Of a stretch of 64,000 nucleotides of DNA, positions 18,239-26,976 are shown piece after piece. The DNA is from JAPLDA01 sp043787975. Lineage in GTDB: Bacteria; Bacteroidota; Bacteroidia; AKYH767-A; 2013-40CM-41-45. How positions within the stretch are numbered: the stretch's first letter is position 1; the number at the start of each line of letters is the position of its first letter. The stretch covers positions 19,862 to 83,861 of the forward strand of contig JAYVUK010000041.1 in assembly GCA_043787975.1 (NCBI GenBank). The letters run 5' to 3'. The position numbers and the translations under genes are program-made. The notes under the pieces are model-generated. The model was not told where the DNA came from and ran no database searches. It saw nothing but the letters and a program-made list of their open reading frames with translations.

Positions 18239-20470
18239 TTATTGAGTCATCAGTTTCCCAAGCGCATTGTCGTAAAGTTCCTTCACTTCACTAATGTGTC
18301 CAAACGATTGTTCATCGATGAGCAGTTCACCGTCGGTTACCGTTCCGAGATTCGCCCATTCGATATCGCTTTTTGAAAGTATGTCCAGGAAGGCATCGAG
18401 CTTTTCTTCACTCACAGAAATCACAATGCGACTTTGAGCCTCTCCGAATAGGAAAGCGTCAGCTCTGCAATCGAAATCTGTTTCTATGGAAAAGCCCAGG
18501 TTGCGGTGCATCGCTGATTCGGCAAGCGTGATAAACAAACCGCCATCGGAAACATCGTGCGCTGACTGAACCAATTTTTTCCGGATCACTTCTTTCACCA
18601 GTTGCTGGACTTTGAATTCTGTATCAAGTTCAAAATGTGGTGCGGGAGAATTTTTTATTTTATGAAATGAATACAAATATTCAGAAGAACTGATGTCATC
18701 CACCGATTCACCGAGCATGAAAATGGTGTCTCCTGCATTTTTAAAATCGAGCGACATGCGATTCGATTTGCGATCGAGCACTCCAAGCATTCCAATGGTC
18801 GGAGTAGGGAAGACCGGACCTTCATCAGAACTTTGATTGTAAAAACTTACGTTACCACCTGTAACCGGAGTCTGAAACTTACGGCAAGCCTTCGACATCC
18901 CTTTGATGGCTTGCACAAATTGCCAATACACTTCTTTGTTGTAAGGATTTCCGAAGTTGAGGCAATTCGTAATCGCAGAAGGTTCACCGCCGGAACAGGC
19001 AATGTTCCGCGCTGCTTCTGCAACGGCAATCGCGCAACCCGTTTCCGGATCAGCATACACATAACGCGCGTTGCAATCTACCGTAAGCGCAATTGCTTTG
19101 TCCGAATTTTTTATGTTGACAATCGCTGCATCGGAAGGAGCATTGGTAGTCATGTTGATCGTACCTACCATCGAATCGTATTGATTGTATACCCAGCGTT
19201 TGGAAGCGATGTTCGGATGAGCGAGCAGGAATTTCGCAACGGCTCTTAAATCCTCAGGTTCTTCCACCTGGCTGATGTTGAATTTTTTATTTTCAGAAAA
19301 ATATTTTGGTTGTGAATACTCGCGCTGATAAACCGGGGCGCCACCACCAAGCACTAGCTCTTCAGCCGGGATTTCGGCAACGAGCTCTTCGTTCATATAA
19401 AACTGGAGACTGTTTCCACGAGTCACTTCACCAATGAGAGTGCAGTTCAAATCCCATTTGTCAAAAACTTTTTGGACATCTTTTTCTCTTCCTTTCTTCA
19501 CCACGATAAGCATGCGTTCCTGCGATTCGCTCAACAAAATTTCCCATGACTGCATCTGTGTTTGGCGCGTCGGAACTTTGTCAAGAAAAATTTTCATTCC
19601 GTGTTTTCCTTTGGCTGACATTTCAGAGGTGGAGCAGATGATTCCTGCAGCGCCCATGTCCTGCATGCCGATGACGGCACCGGTTTCAATGACTTCCAGC
19701 GAGGCTTCGAGCAATAATTTTTCGGTGAACGGATCGCCAACCTGAACCGATGGAAGATCTTCAGCAGAATCTTCGTGCAGATCGCCTGAAGCAAATGTAG
19801 CTCCGTGGATTCCATCTTTGCCTGTTGCTGAACCTACGATGTAAACAGGATTGCCTATTCCGTAAGAAATAGCTGAAACAGTTTTTCCGGTTTCTACGAT
19901 TCCTGCACTCATGGCATTCACCAGTGGATTGATGTTGTAGCAATCGTCAAAGAAAACCTCACCGCCAACAGTAGGAATGCCGAATGCATTTCCGTAATCA
20001 CCGATTCCTTTTACAACTCCGCGCAACAATGCTTTTGTCTTGTCTGAATTTGGATTTCCGAAACGAAGTGAATTCAATTGCGCAATCGGACGCGCGCCCA
20101 TCGTAAAAATGTCTCGGTTGATTCCGCCAACTCCTGTAGCAGCGCCTTGATAGGGTTCAATTGCAGAAGGATGGTTATGAGATTCTATTTTGAAAGCACA
20201 AGCCAGTCCGTTGCCGATGGAAACCAGTCCTGCATTTTCTTCGCCGGCTTTTGCCAGCATGTGCGGACCTTCTTTTGGCAAGGTCTTCAGCCATACAATG
20301 GAGTTTTTATAAGAACAATGCTCGCTCCACATCACGCTGAAGATGCTTAGCTCTGTGAAGTTGGGCGTGCGTCCTAAAATTTGTTTGATGCGTTCAAACT
20401 CTTCAGGAAGTAGCCCTAGATTTTTTGCAGTGTCAATCGTTACTAACGTTTCTTCAGCTACATTCGTCAT
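18239..20470 (-). CDS. purL: Phosphoribosylformylglycinamidine synthase subunit PurL
   Basis: Converts FGAR to FGAM with ATP and ammonia in de novo purine synthesis. The start is set at ATG 20470 (MTNVAEETLVTIDTAK), because the longer frame to 20512 adds an unlikely stub. It has 743 residues, typical of the small PurL that works with PurS and PurQ, rather than the 1300-residue fused enzyme. Signatures are MWSEHCSYKNS, the ATP-binding SHNHPSAIEPYQGAATGVGG (about residue 84) and two AIRS-like halves, with NCLNFGNP and AHDVSDGG in the second. No other pur gene is adjacent. The repeat-rich GIY-YIG cassette lies downstream. Confidence 0.96.
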   Translation of the reverse strand: MTNVAEETLVTIDTAKNLGLLPEEFERIKQILGRTPNFTELSIFSVMWSEHCSYKNSIVWLKTLPKEGPHMLAKAGEENAGLVSIGNGLACAFKIESHNHPSAIEPYQGAATGVGGINRDIFTMGARPIAQLNSLRFGNPNSDKTKALLRGVVKGIGDYGNAFGIPTVGGEVFFDDCYNINPLVNAMSAGIVETGKTVSAISYGIGNPVYIVGSATGKDGIHGATFASGDLHEDSAEDLPSVQVGDPFTEKLLLEASLEVIETGAVIGMQDMGAAGIICSTSEMSAKGKHGMKIFLDKVPTRQTQMQSWEILLSESQERMLIVVKKGREKDVQKVFDKWDLNCTLIGEVTRGNSLQFYMNEELVAEIPAEELVLGGGAPVYQREYSQPKYFSENKKFNISQVEEPEDLRAVAKFLLAHPNIASKRWVYNQYDSMVGTINMTTNAPSDAAIVNIKNSDKAIALTVDCNARYVYADPETGCAIAVAEAARNIACSGGEPSAITNCLNFGNPYNKEVYWQFVQAIKGMSKACRKFQTPVTGGNVSFYNQSSDEGPVFPTPTIGMLGVLDRKSNRMSLDFKNAGDTIFMLGESVDDISSSEYLYSFHKIKNSPAPHFELDTEFKVQQLVKEVIRKKLVQSAHDVSDGGLFITLAESAMHRNLGFSIETDFDCRADAFLFGEAQSRIVISVSEEKLDAFLDILSKSDIEWANLGTVTDGELLIDEQSFGHISEVKELYDNALGKLMTQ

Positions 20471-20539
20471 GTTAATTCGTTGATAAAAGAGTGGGATAAA
20501 TTTGTCACGCAAAAGTAGTCATAATTTATAATTTTAGCG

Positions 20540-20600
20540 TTTGAAAATGGTTCAATAGTTCATACGTTCAATGGTTCATTAGTCCATTCGTTGTTAGGTT
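20540..20600 (+). repeat. Short repeats (GTTCAATAGTTC type), left of the membrane-protein gene
   Basis: GTTCAATAGTTC at 20550-20561 is followed by GTTCAATGGTTC and related variants. The complement GAACTATTGAAC occurs at 21955-21966, on the other side of the gene 20642-21940, so the gene lies between inverted copies. Confidence 0.6.
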
Positions 20601-20641
20601 GTTGAGCTGTTGGTAAATAGTAAACTGTAAACAATTTCTTC

Positions 20642-21940
20642 TTGGAAATAATATTAGTTGTCGCTTATACAATTCTCTTCCTCTTCCTGATACGGAGAAT
20701 GAAATTCTTTTCGCTGGAAGAAATTCAACCAAGGTTTGTTTCAGTTGTATTTGTGTTGAAAATAATTGCCGGATGCACACTCGGACTTCTCTATACCTAT
20801 TATTACACAAACCGGATGACAGCGGATACATTCAAGTTTTTTGATGACGGAAAAATTTTATTCAATACCTTCTTCACAAATCCGAAACATTTTTTTGAAA
20901 TGCTGACAGGGATCAATGGAAAATCTCCTGAGTTAACGACCTATTATGAAACCATGAATACCTGGTTCAATACCGATGTCCTGTTCAACGACAATAAAAC
21001 AATGATACGTTTGAATGCCATCTTCGATTTTTTCTCCCTTGGCTATTATTACGTGCATGTTGTATTTATTAATTTCTTTTCATTCACAGGATTGATTGCA
21101 TTGTTCAGGTTGTTTCAATCGTTTCAAAAAAATAAATCGAAGGAAATTTTTATTGTCATGATGCTATTGCCTTCGATGTTGTTTTGGGGTTCCGGTTTGC
21201 TGAAGGATGGCTTGTTGCTTTTCGCTCTTGGAATGATGCTTTATTTATTTAACCGGATCGTTAACAAAACTTGCTCGAACAGGCATTTAATTGCTTTTAT
21301 ACTCAGTTTTTTTCTGTTAATGATGACCAAGCTGTACGTGCTTGCAGCGATTTTCCCGGGATTAATTGCCTGGTGTTGGTCGAGGGATGATTCGATGAAG
21401 AAGATTCTATTCAAGTTCGCAACTTGTCACCTTGTGTATTTCATGATGGTCTTTAACGTGGGTTTGGTGAGCGACAAGTATGATATCACCGACATCATCT
21501 ATTACAAGCAGAAGAATTTTTACACACTTGCCGAATATACAAATGCAAAAAGCCTGATTCATATTTCGCAGATCGAACCTACGGTTTGGAGCGTCCTGAA
21601 ACATTCTCCGGAAGCAGTACTCAGGGTTTTTGTAAGACCTTTTGTTACAGATTCTTCTTCTCCGTTAATATTGTTGTCAGCATTTGAAAACATATTGATT
21701 CTTGTCATCATTCTGCTTTGCATCGTATCTTTTAAAAAAACAGAAATAATTCAGCAACCCATTTTCTATTTCTCGATTCTTTTTGTACTTATCTTATTTG
21801 CGTTGATTGGATTAATCACTCCGATACTTGGAGCGCTGGTTCGTTACAAGATTCCGGCGTTGCCGTTTTTGATGTTTGTTTTTATTTCGGTAAGCGATCT
21901 GGAAAAACTCAGAAAAAAATTATCTAAACCGCTAGTTTAA
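20642..21940 (+). CDS. Multipass membrane protein, possibly GT39/polymerase-like
   Basis: A 432-residue protein with about ten hydrophobic helices, spread from residue 2 to 425. I do not recognise a firm family. The charged loops with FDDGKILFNTFFTNPKHFF (about 64-82) and the overall pattern resemble glycosyltransferase-39 or EpsG/O-antigen-polymerase-like proteins. The stretch MLLPSMLFWGSGLLKDGLLL (about 174-193) recalls that group. No ATG precedes the first helix in frame, so a TTG start at 20642 is likely; the next in-frame ATG is at 20699. No other polysaccharide genes are adjacent. Inverted short repeats flank it closely. Confidence 0.7.
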   Translation: MEIILVVAYTILFLFLIRRMKFFSLEEIQPRFVSVVFVLKIIAGCTLGLLYTYYYTNRMTADTFKFFDDGKILFNTFFTNPKHFFEMLTGINGKSPELTTYYETMNTWFNTDVLFNDNKTMIRLNAIFDFFSLGYYYVHVVFINFFSFTGLIALFRLFQSFQKNKSKEIFIVMMLLPSMLFWGSGLLKDGLLLFALGMMLYLFNRIVNKTCSNRHLIAFILSFFLLMMTKLYVLAAIFPGLIAWCWSRDDSMKKILFKFATCHLVYFMMVFNVGLVSDKYDITDIIYYKQKNFYTLAEYTNAKSLIHISQIEPTVWSVLKHSPEAVLRVFVRPFVTDSSSPLILLSAFENILILVIILLCIVSFKKTEIIQQPIFYFSILFVLILFALIGLITPILGALVRYKIPALPFLMFVFISVSDLEKLRKKLSKPLV

Positions 21941-21975
21941 ACTATTAAACTATTGAACTATTGAACCAATGAACT
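21940..21975 (+). repeat. Short repeats (GAACTATTGAAC type), right of the membrane-protein gene
   Basis: ACTATTAAACTATTGAAC and a following TATTGAACCAATGAAC are degenerate copies of the unit seen at 20550, in inverse orientation. They begin at the stop codon of the upstream gene. Confidence 0.6.
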
Positions 21976-22018
21976 TCTCTCAAATTTTCTACATTTGGCT
22001 CTCACAAACCAACCGCGT

Positions 22019-23947
22019 ATGAATCTCTTCCGAAAAAAATCTGTCGAACACATCATGAAGCAGGCTGAGAAGGACAGCAATTCAATTGATCATGTTCCTC
22101 TTTCCAAACATCTTGGTGTGCGTGATCTTACGGCGTTCGGAATTGCAGCCATTATCGGTGCGGGAATTTTCAGCACCATCGGAAATGCAAGCGCGAATGG
22201 AGGTCCGGGCGTAATTTTTCTTTTCATCTTCACAGCGGTGGCCTGCGGCTTTGCTGCTTTTGCCTATGCAGAGTTTGCTTCGCTCGTTCCTGTTTCGGGA
22301 AGTGCGTACACCTATTCCTATGTTGCCTTCGGAGAACTGATCGCCTGGATTATCGGCTGGGCGCTCATCATGGAATATGGAATCGGGAATATTACCGTTG
22401 CCATTTCATGGTCGGATTATTTTACGGGCTTGCTGGAAAGCGGTGGAATTCATATTCCCGCCTGGATGACAATGGATTTTCTTTCTGCCTCCAAAGGATT
22501 TCACCAGGCAGAAGTGTTGATGCAAAGCGGGAAAACATTTGAGAACCTTGATGCCGGTATGCAATCGGCTTATACAGCGTGGATGTCTGCTCCGACAATC
22601 AGTGGACTTCACATTGTTGCTGACATTCCTGCGCTGGCCATTATTATTTTCATCACGTGGTTAGTGTATAGAGGAATCCGTGAATCACGTAATGCAAGCA
22701 ACATCATGGTTGTCATCAAGCTTGCCGTTGTTCTTTTGGTTATCGCTGTCGGAATATTTTATGTGAACACAGACAACTGGCATCCCTTTATGCCAAATGG
22801 AATCGGAGGTGTGTTGAAAGGTGTTTCGGCCGTGTTTTTTGCTTACATCGGCTTTGATGCGATTTCCACAACAGCAGAAGAATGTAAAAATCCTCAGCGC
22901 GATTTGCCGCGAGGAATGATGTGGGCGCTGATCATCTGTACGGTGTTGTATGTAACAATTGCTCTTGTGCTGACTGGAATGGTGAAGTACGATAATCTTG
23001 CTGTCGGTGATCCCTTGGCTTTTGTATTTCAAAAACTGAATTTGAAATGGATGTCAGCCATTATCGGAGTGAGTGCTGTGGTGGCGATGGCAAGCGTGCT
23101 GTTGGTTTTTCAATTGGGTCAGCCGCGCATTTGGATGAGCATGAGTCGTGATGGTTTGTTGCCAAAGAAATTTTCAAAAGTTCATAAGAAATATCACACA
23201 CCTTCGTATGCAACCATCGTAACCGGTTTTGTAGTCGCCGTACCGGCGTTGTTTATGAACCTTACGATGGTAACAGACTTATGCAGCATCGGGACGTTGT
23301 TCGCATTCGTACTCGTTTGTGCTGGAGTATTGAAGCTGTCAACGTTACCTGACGCTCCGAAAGGAAAATTCAAAACGCCTTACGTGAATTCAAAATATGT
23401 AATGCCTGTTCTTGTGATTGCTGCTGTTATTCTGTCTTTCACATACAACAAAGAAAACACAACTAATTTTCTATCCAACACGACTAAATTAAATGATGCA
23501 TCATCATTCGTTACAGGTTTAAATAAAGAAGAAGCGTTGTCACTCAAACAATATATTCTAACCAGCGACAGCGTAGGATTTTCAAAAGCAAACAGTGATG
23601 TTGGTTCGTATTTAGGAAGTCTTGACGAAACAGATTATGCAACGGTTGTAAAAGCTGCTCCTGTTCCTGGAGAAAAAAAGTTTGAAACCGGATGGAATCT
23701 CTTCAAGCATAAAATCCCAACCTGGATTTTTATTTTAATCACGCTTCTCCTCACGTATTGGTCCATCACCAAAAATCTTTCATTGATTCCATTGCTTGGT
23801 CTTGTCAGCTGTCTTTACATGATGAGTGAAATGGGCATAAACAACTGGATGGGTTTTGGAATTTGGTTGATTGTAGGATTGATTATTTATTTCCTGTTTA
23901 GCTATAAGAACAGTAAGCTGAATAGTGCGAATATAGCTGCTGGTTGA
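22019..23947 (+). CDS. APC-superfamily amino-acid permease
   Basis: A cationic-amino-acid-transporter-like permease (YfnA/CAT type) in the inner membrane. The start is ATG 22019 (MNLFRKKSVEHIM); the TTG at 21995 only adds eight residues. It has 642 residues and about 12-14 helices. The helix-1 motif AAIIGAGIFSTIGNASANGG is near residue 44, and FFAYIGFDAISTTAEECKNP near 280 is the conserved helix-6/loop region. A soluble loop of about 90 residues (about 480-570) lies between late helices, longer than in the common 450-500-residue members. The substrate is uncertain. Confidence 0.92.
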   Translation: MNLFRKKSVEHIMKQAEKDSNSIDHVPLSKHLGVRDLTAFGIAAIIGAGIFSTIGNASANGGPGVIFLFIFTAVACGFAAFAYAEFASLVPVSGSAYTYSYVAFGELIAWIIGWALIMEYGIGNITVAISWSDYFTGLLESGGIHIPAWMTMDFLSASKGFHQAEVLMQSGKTFENLDAGMQSAYTAWMSAPTISGLHIVADIPALAIIIFITWLVYRGIRESRNASNIMVVIKLAVVLLVIAVGIFYVNTDNWHPFMPNGIGGVLKGVSAVFFAYIGFDAISTTAEECKNPQRDLPRGMMWALIICTVLYVTIALVLTGMVKYDNLAVGDPLAFVFQKLNLKWMSAIIGVSAVVAMASVLLVFQLGQPRIWMSMSRDGLLPKKFSKVHKKYHTPSYATIVTGFVVAVPALFMNLTMVTDLCSIGTLFAFVLVCAGVLKLSTLPDAPKGKFKTPYVNSKYVMPVLVIAAVILSFTYNKENTTNFLSNTTKLNDASSFVTGLNKEEALSLKQYILTSDSVGFSKANSDVGSYLGSLDETDYATVVKAAPVPGEKKFETGWNLFKHKIPTWIFILITLLLTYWSITKNLSLIPLLGLVSCLYMMSEMGINNWMGFGIWLIVGLIIYFLFSYKNSKLNSANIAAG

Positions 23948-23986
23948 GTTAGATTTTATAACCGATTTACGCAATCAGGAAATGTA

Positions 23987-24001
23987 ATCACAATTTGTGA
24001 T
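23987..24001. repeat. Non-coding copy of the ORF6N palindrome
   Basis: ATCACAATTTGTGAT is a palindrome with 7-bp arms around a central T. Its 13-nt core TCACAATTTGTGA is identical to the cores of the palindromes inside the two ORF6N genes. It lies 14 nt beyond the stop of the first ORF6N gene. It may be a leftover piece of a third ORF6N copy, because the minus strand would read SSQIVIT here. Confidence 0.7.
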
Positions 24002-24014
24002 GACTTACCGTGTT

Positions 24015-24539
24015 TTATTTTTTTGAAAGATTAAAACCAATTTTCTTTCTTGGTTTGGGCTTTGGTTCTTTCGGTTCAGGTTTGGAAAGTAAAAACTCAA
24101 TTACTTCATGGATGTTATCAATCTTTCTCCCGAAATTTTCTTCCGGTTCATCAATACGTTTGCCTAATACATCACGATTGTTGTGGTACTGTTTAAGAAG
24201 AATAAAAGCATCTACAATTGCAATGCTGACTTTGATAGCAGTCTCGCTTCGCAGTACTGCTGAAAGCATTGTAACGCCATGTTCGGTAAAGGCATAAGGC
24301 AGCTTTTGAGTACCTCCACGCTTCTCTTTCTTTGATATCACAATTTGTGATATCAAAGTTTTAAATTCATCTTTACTAAGCTGAAACATATAACGGGAAG
24401 GAAATCTTTTAAGATTTCTTTTTACAGCCTGCACTAGGACCCTTGTTTCAACTCCATACAATTCTGCAAGATGGGAATCCAGCATTACACGTTCGCTTCG
24501 GATTTCAAAAATCCTTTTCTGAATAATTAAAAGTTCCAT
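24015..24539 (-). CDS. ORF6N domain-containing protein (copy 1)
   Basis: A 174-residue protein with the ORF6N DNA-binding-type domain, known from phage antirepressors and very common on Bacteroidota chromosomes. The core runs from MELLIIQKRIFEIR through VMLDSHLAELYGVETRVL and FPSRYMFQLSKDEF to PYAFTEHGVTMLSAVLRS. A helical segment then leads to a basic tail (PKPRKKIGFNLSKK). It is a tandem paralogue of the next gene with a period of 588 nt, diverged enough to be an old duplication. The codons for SQIV sit at the centre of a 29-nt perfect palindrome. The role is probably nucleic-acid binding, but no target is known. Confidence 0.88.
   Translation of the reverse strand: MELLIIQKRIFEIRSERVMLDSHLAELYGVETRVLVQAVKRNLKRFPSRYMFQLSKDEFKTLISQIVISKKEKRGGTQKLPYAFTEHGVTMLSAVLRSETAIKVSIAIVDAFILLKQYHNNRDVLGKRIDEPEENFGRKIDNIHEVIEFLLSKPEPKEPKPKPRKKIGFNLSKK
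24330..24358. repeat. Perfect intragenic palindrome in ORF6N copy 1
   Basis: Arms CTTTGATATCACAA (24330-24343) and TTGTGATATCAAAG (24345-24358) flank a central T at 24344. All 14 pairs match. The core TCACAATTTGTGA is shared with ORF6N copy 2, while the outer bases differ. It encodes the T-L-I-S-Q-I-V-I-S-K region of the protein. It could form a DNA cruciform or RNA hairpin, or bind a dimeric protein. Confidence 0.9.
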
Positions 24540-24602
24540 TGTTTAAAAAATTAAAAAGGTGTGGTATCACAGAATGTAATACTATGTTAGATAAAATACT
24601 GC

Positions 24603-25127
24603 TTATTTTTTCTGAAGTTTGAATCCTATTTTCTTTCTTGGTTTTGGCATTGGTTTTTTAGGTTCAGGTTTAGAAAGTAAAAATTCAATTACTTCATTGA
24701 TGTTTTCAATGTTTCTTCCGAATTTCTCTTCCAGTTCATCAATACGCTTGCCTAATGAATCGTAATTGTTGTGGTATTGCTTTAGAAGAATAAAAGCATC
24801 TACAATTGCAATACTGACCTTTACAGCGGTTTCGCTTCGTAGAACGCTTGCTAACATGGTTACACCATGTTCAGTAAATGCAAAGGGAGTTACTGCGATG
24901 TTTCTTTTTACTTGATGGGATGCGGTCACAATTTGTGACCGCATATTTTCCCATTCAATTGGAGATAAACGGAACATAAACCTTTCGGGGAAACGTTCCT
25001 TGTTTCGTTTCACGGCCTGGTTTAAGATTTTTGTTTCGACTTCGTATAGTTTCGCAAGGTCAAAGTCTAACATTACTTTTAGACCTCTCACTTCATAAAT
25101 CTTCTTCTGAATAATTAAAAGCTCCAT
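24603..25127 (-). CDS. ORF6N domain-containing protein (copy 2)
   Basis: Tandem paralogue of the gene at 24015-24539, the same length at 174 residues. The N-terminal ORF6N core has VMLDFDLAKLYEVETKIL and FPERFMFRLSPIEWENM, then PFAFTEHGVTMLASVLRS. The tail is again basic (PKPRKKIGFKLQKK). The two copies diverge most between MRSQIVTASHQVKRNIA here and the matching stretch in copy 1. This is exactly where both carry a perfect palindrome. Differences spread along the gene argue against an assembly duplicate. No phage genes are nearby. Confidence 0.88.
   Translation of the reverse strand: MELLIIQKKIYEVRGLKVMLDFDLAKLYEVETKILNQAVKRNKERFPERFMFRLSPIEWENMRSQIVTASHQVKRNIAVTPFAFTEHGVTMLASVLRSETAVKVSIAIVDAFILLKQYHNNYDSLGKRIDELEEKFGRNIENINEVIEFLLSKPEPKKPMPKPRKKIGFKLQKK
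24920..24944. repeat. Perfect intragenic palindrome in ORF6N copy 2
   Basis: Arms ATGCGGTCACAA (24920-24931) and TTGTGACCGCAT (24933-24944) flank a central T at 24932. All 12 pairs match. Relative to copy 1, the outer pairs 7, 8, 9 and 12 counted from the centre have changed on both arms together, so symmetry is kept while the encoded residues change (N-M-R-S-Q-I-V-T-A-S). Confidence 0.9.
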
Positions 25128-25245
25128 AAGTTTAAAAAGTTAAAAAAATTTTAAAGCCCTAAATTTATAGAAACCCAAGAATACTTGCAAATGTGTTCTT
25201 ACTTTTGAATCCGATTAACTCTTAACCATTAACGAATAATTTTCT

Positions 25246-26013
25246 ATGAAAACAATTCTCATCACCGGCGCAACAGCTGGATTCGGAAAAGCAATCGCAT
25301 TTAAATTTGCAGAACACGGATGCAACATCATCATTACCGGCAGGAGGGAAGAGCGGCTGAAACAAATTGAAGAAGACATCAAAAAGTCCTTTGAAGTAAA
25401 AGTACTGTCGTTGTGTTTTGATGTGCGAAATAAAAGTGCTGTTCAGTTAGCCATCAACGATCTTCCACATGATTGGAAAAAAATTGATGTGCTGGTAAAC
25501 AATGCCGGACTTGCTTCAGGGCTTTCTTTAATACAAGATGGAAACACCGATGACTGGGAACTAATGATTGATACGAATGTGAAAGGCTTGCTCTATGTTT
25601 CACGGGCAGTGATGCCAATGATGATTGAAAATAAATCAGGTCATATCATCAACCTTGGAAGCATTGCCGGAAAGGAAGCGTACCTGAAAGGAAATATTTA
25701 TTGCGCCACCAAATTTGCGGTGGATGCTATTTCAAAAAGTATGCGAATTGATTTGTTGCAACACGGAATTAAAGTAACGCAGATAAGTCCGGGTGCTGCT
25801 GAAACAGAATTTTCTTTAACGAGATTTCACGGAGATACTGAACGCGCGAAAAAAACATACTCTGGTTACACGCCACTGATTGCTGAAGACATTGCGGACA
25901 TCGCTTACTTTGCAGCCACGCGTCCGCCACATGTTGTACTGAATGATATTGTGGTCACTCCGCTGGCGCAGGCGAATACATCGTATATATTCAAGCAGCC
26001 TGAAAATGGGTGA
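25246..26013 (+). CDS. SDR-family NAD(P)-dependent oxidoreductase (YdfG-like)
   Basis: A classical short-chain dehydrogenase of 255 residues. The cofactor motif TGATAGFGKAIA is at residues 7-18. The following ITGRREERL suggests NADP(H) preference through its arginines. NNAG (about 86) and the catalytic Tyr and Lys of IYCATK (about 151-156) are present, with the serine in NLGSIAGKEAY. The closest recalled group is YdfG/serine 3-dehydrogenase-like, acting on 3-hydroxy acids, but the substrate is not proven. It is convergent with yebC; the intergenic region holds a large inverted repeat. Confidence 0.92.
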   Translation: MKTILITGATAGFGKAIAFKFAEHGCNIIITGRREERLKQIEEDIKKSFEVKVLSLCFDVRNKSAVQLAINDLPHDWKKIDVLVNNAGLASGLSLIQDGNTDDWELMIDTNVKGLLYVSRAVMPMMIENKSGHIINLGSIAGKEAYLKGNIYCATKFAVDAISKSMRIDLLQHGIKVTQISPGAAETEFSLTRFHGDTERAKKTYSGYTPLIAEDIADIAYFAATRPPHVVLNDIVVTPLAQANTSYIFKQPENG

Positions 26014-26158
26014 CTAATGATTAGGTGACTAAGTGACGAAGAAGGGAGATAACAAAATGAATGAGTTCGGAAGTGAGGAAGAATAAAATTGGATTAAGGA
26101 TTTGTTATGATTTTTTCCGTAATTTCTTAGTCACCTAATCACTTCGTCACTTAGTTAC
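26011..26158. repeat. Large inverted repeat between convergent SDR and yebC genes
   Basis: TGATTAGGTGACTAAG (26018-26033) is exactly complementary to CTTAGTCACCTAATCA (26126-26141). GTGACTAAGTGACGAAG (26025-26041) pairs with 26142-26158 at 16 of 17 positions. The repeat overlaps the yebC stop codon and abuts the SDR stop. It could work as a two-way terminator. Confidence 0.75.
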
Positions 26159-26862
26159 TTTAAGTTGTGATACACCGCCTGCACATCATCGTCTTCTTCA
26201 ATCTTATCAACGAGTTGTAATACTTCGTCTTGTTGTTGTTCGGAGAGTTCGACAAATGTGGTTGGAATACGTTCAAGGGAAGCCTTTTTAACAGCGATGT
26301 GTTTTTCTTCCAATGCTTTTTGCATTTTTCCGAAATCAACGAATGTTGTATAGATCGCAATTTCTTCTTCGTCCACTTCAAGATTATCCAGACCGTGATC
26401 AATCAATTCAAGTTCGAGATCTTCAGGACTCACATTCTCTTTTGCAATCCTGAAAACACCTTTACGTTCAAACATAAAATCAAGCGAACCGGTCTTTCCC
26501 AAGACACCGTTATTTCTTGTGAAATATACGCGAATGTTTGCAACGGTTCTGGTCGGGTTGTCGGTCGCTGTTTCAATCACGATACCAACTCCATGCGGAC
26601 CATAACCTTCATACACCAGTTCATCAAAACTACCGGCTTCTTTCGATGAAGCACGCTTGATTGCATTCTCAAGCCTGTCCTTTGGCATGTTCGCTCCGCG
26701 ACCGTTTTGAATCGCCTGGCGAAGACGAGGGTTGCTACTAGGGTCCGGGCCGCCTTGCTTGACAGCAATGGCGATTTCTTTCCCGATCTTGGTAAATATT
26801 TTTGCCATCTTATCAAAGCGGGCAAACATTTTATGTTTTCTTTTCTCGAATGCGCGTCCCAT
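26155..26862 (-). CDS. yebC: YebC/PmpR-family regulatory protein
   Basis: A conserved protein of 235 residues (start at ATG 26862, MGRAFEKRKHKMFARFDK; the frame to 26964 is too long). The YebC/TACO1 family is linked to transcription control and, more recently, to relieving ribosome stalling. Signatures are FTKIGKEIAIAVKQGGPDPS (about 24-43), NPRLRQAIQNGRGANMPKDR and YEGYGPHGVGIVIE. A common Bacteroidota variant begins MGRAFE, matching this one. It is likely cytoplasmic. The last codons and stop fall within an inverted repeat shared with the SDR gene's 3' region. Confidence 0.95.
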   Translation of the reverse strand: MGRAFEKRKHKMFARFDKMAKIFTKIGKEIAIAVKQGGPDPSSNPRLRQAIQNGRGANMPKDRLENAIKRASSKEAGSFDELVYEGYGPHGVGIVIETATDNPTRTVANIRVYFTRNNGVLGKTGSLDFMFERKGVFRIAKENVSPEDLELELIDHGLDNLEVDEEEIAIYTTFVDFGKMQKALEEKHIAVKKASLERIPTTFVELSEQQQDEVLQLVDKIEEDDDVQAVYHNLK

Positions 26863-26917
26863 AGAAAATATAGAGTTATTGGAGTACAAATTTATTTTAA
26901 AAATGCTTTGTGGCAAG

Positions 26918-26956
26918 CAATAAAAAAAGCAACCATGATTCTTCAGGCTGCTTTTC
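26918..26956 (-). terminator. Rho-independent terminator after the S41 protease gene
   Basis: Read on the minus strand, AAAGCAGCC and GGTTGCTTT form a stem with an 11-nt loop. A T-run follows. It lies 20 nt past the stop of the protease gene. Confidence 0.7.
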
Positions 26957-26976
26957 AAAATCATCGATTTGGTCTT

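Noticed and set aside
24015..25127. The two ORF6N genes as an assembly duplicate
   Set aside because: They differ throughout, including in the palindrome arms, so they are genuine old paralogues.
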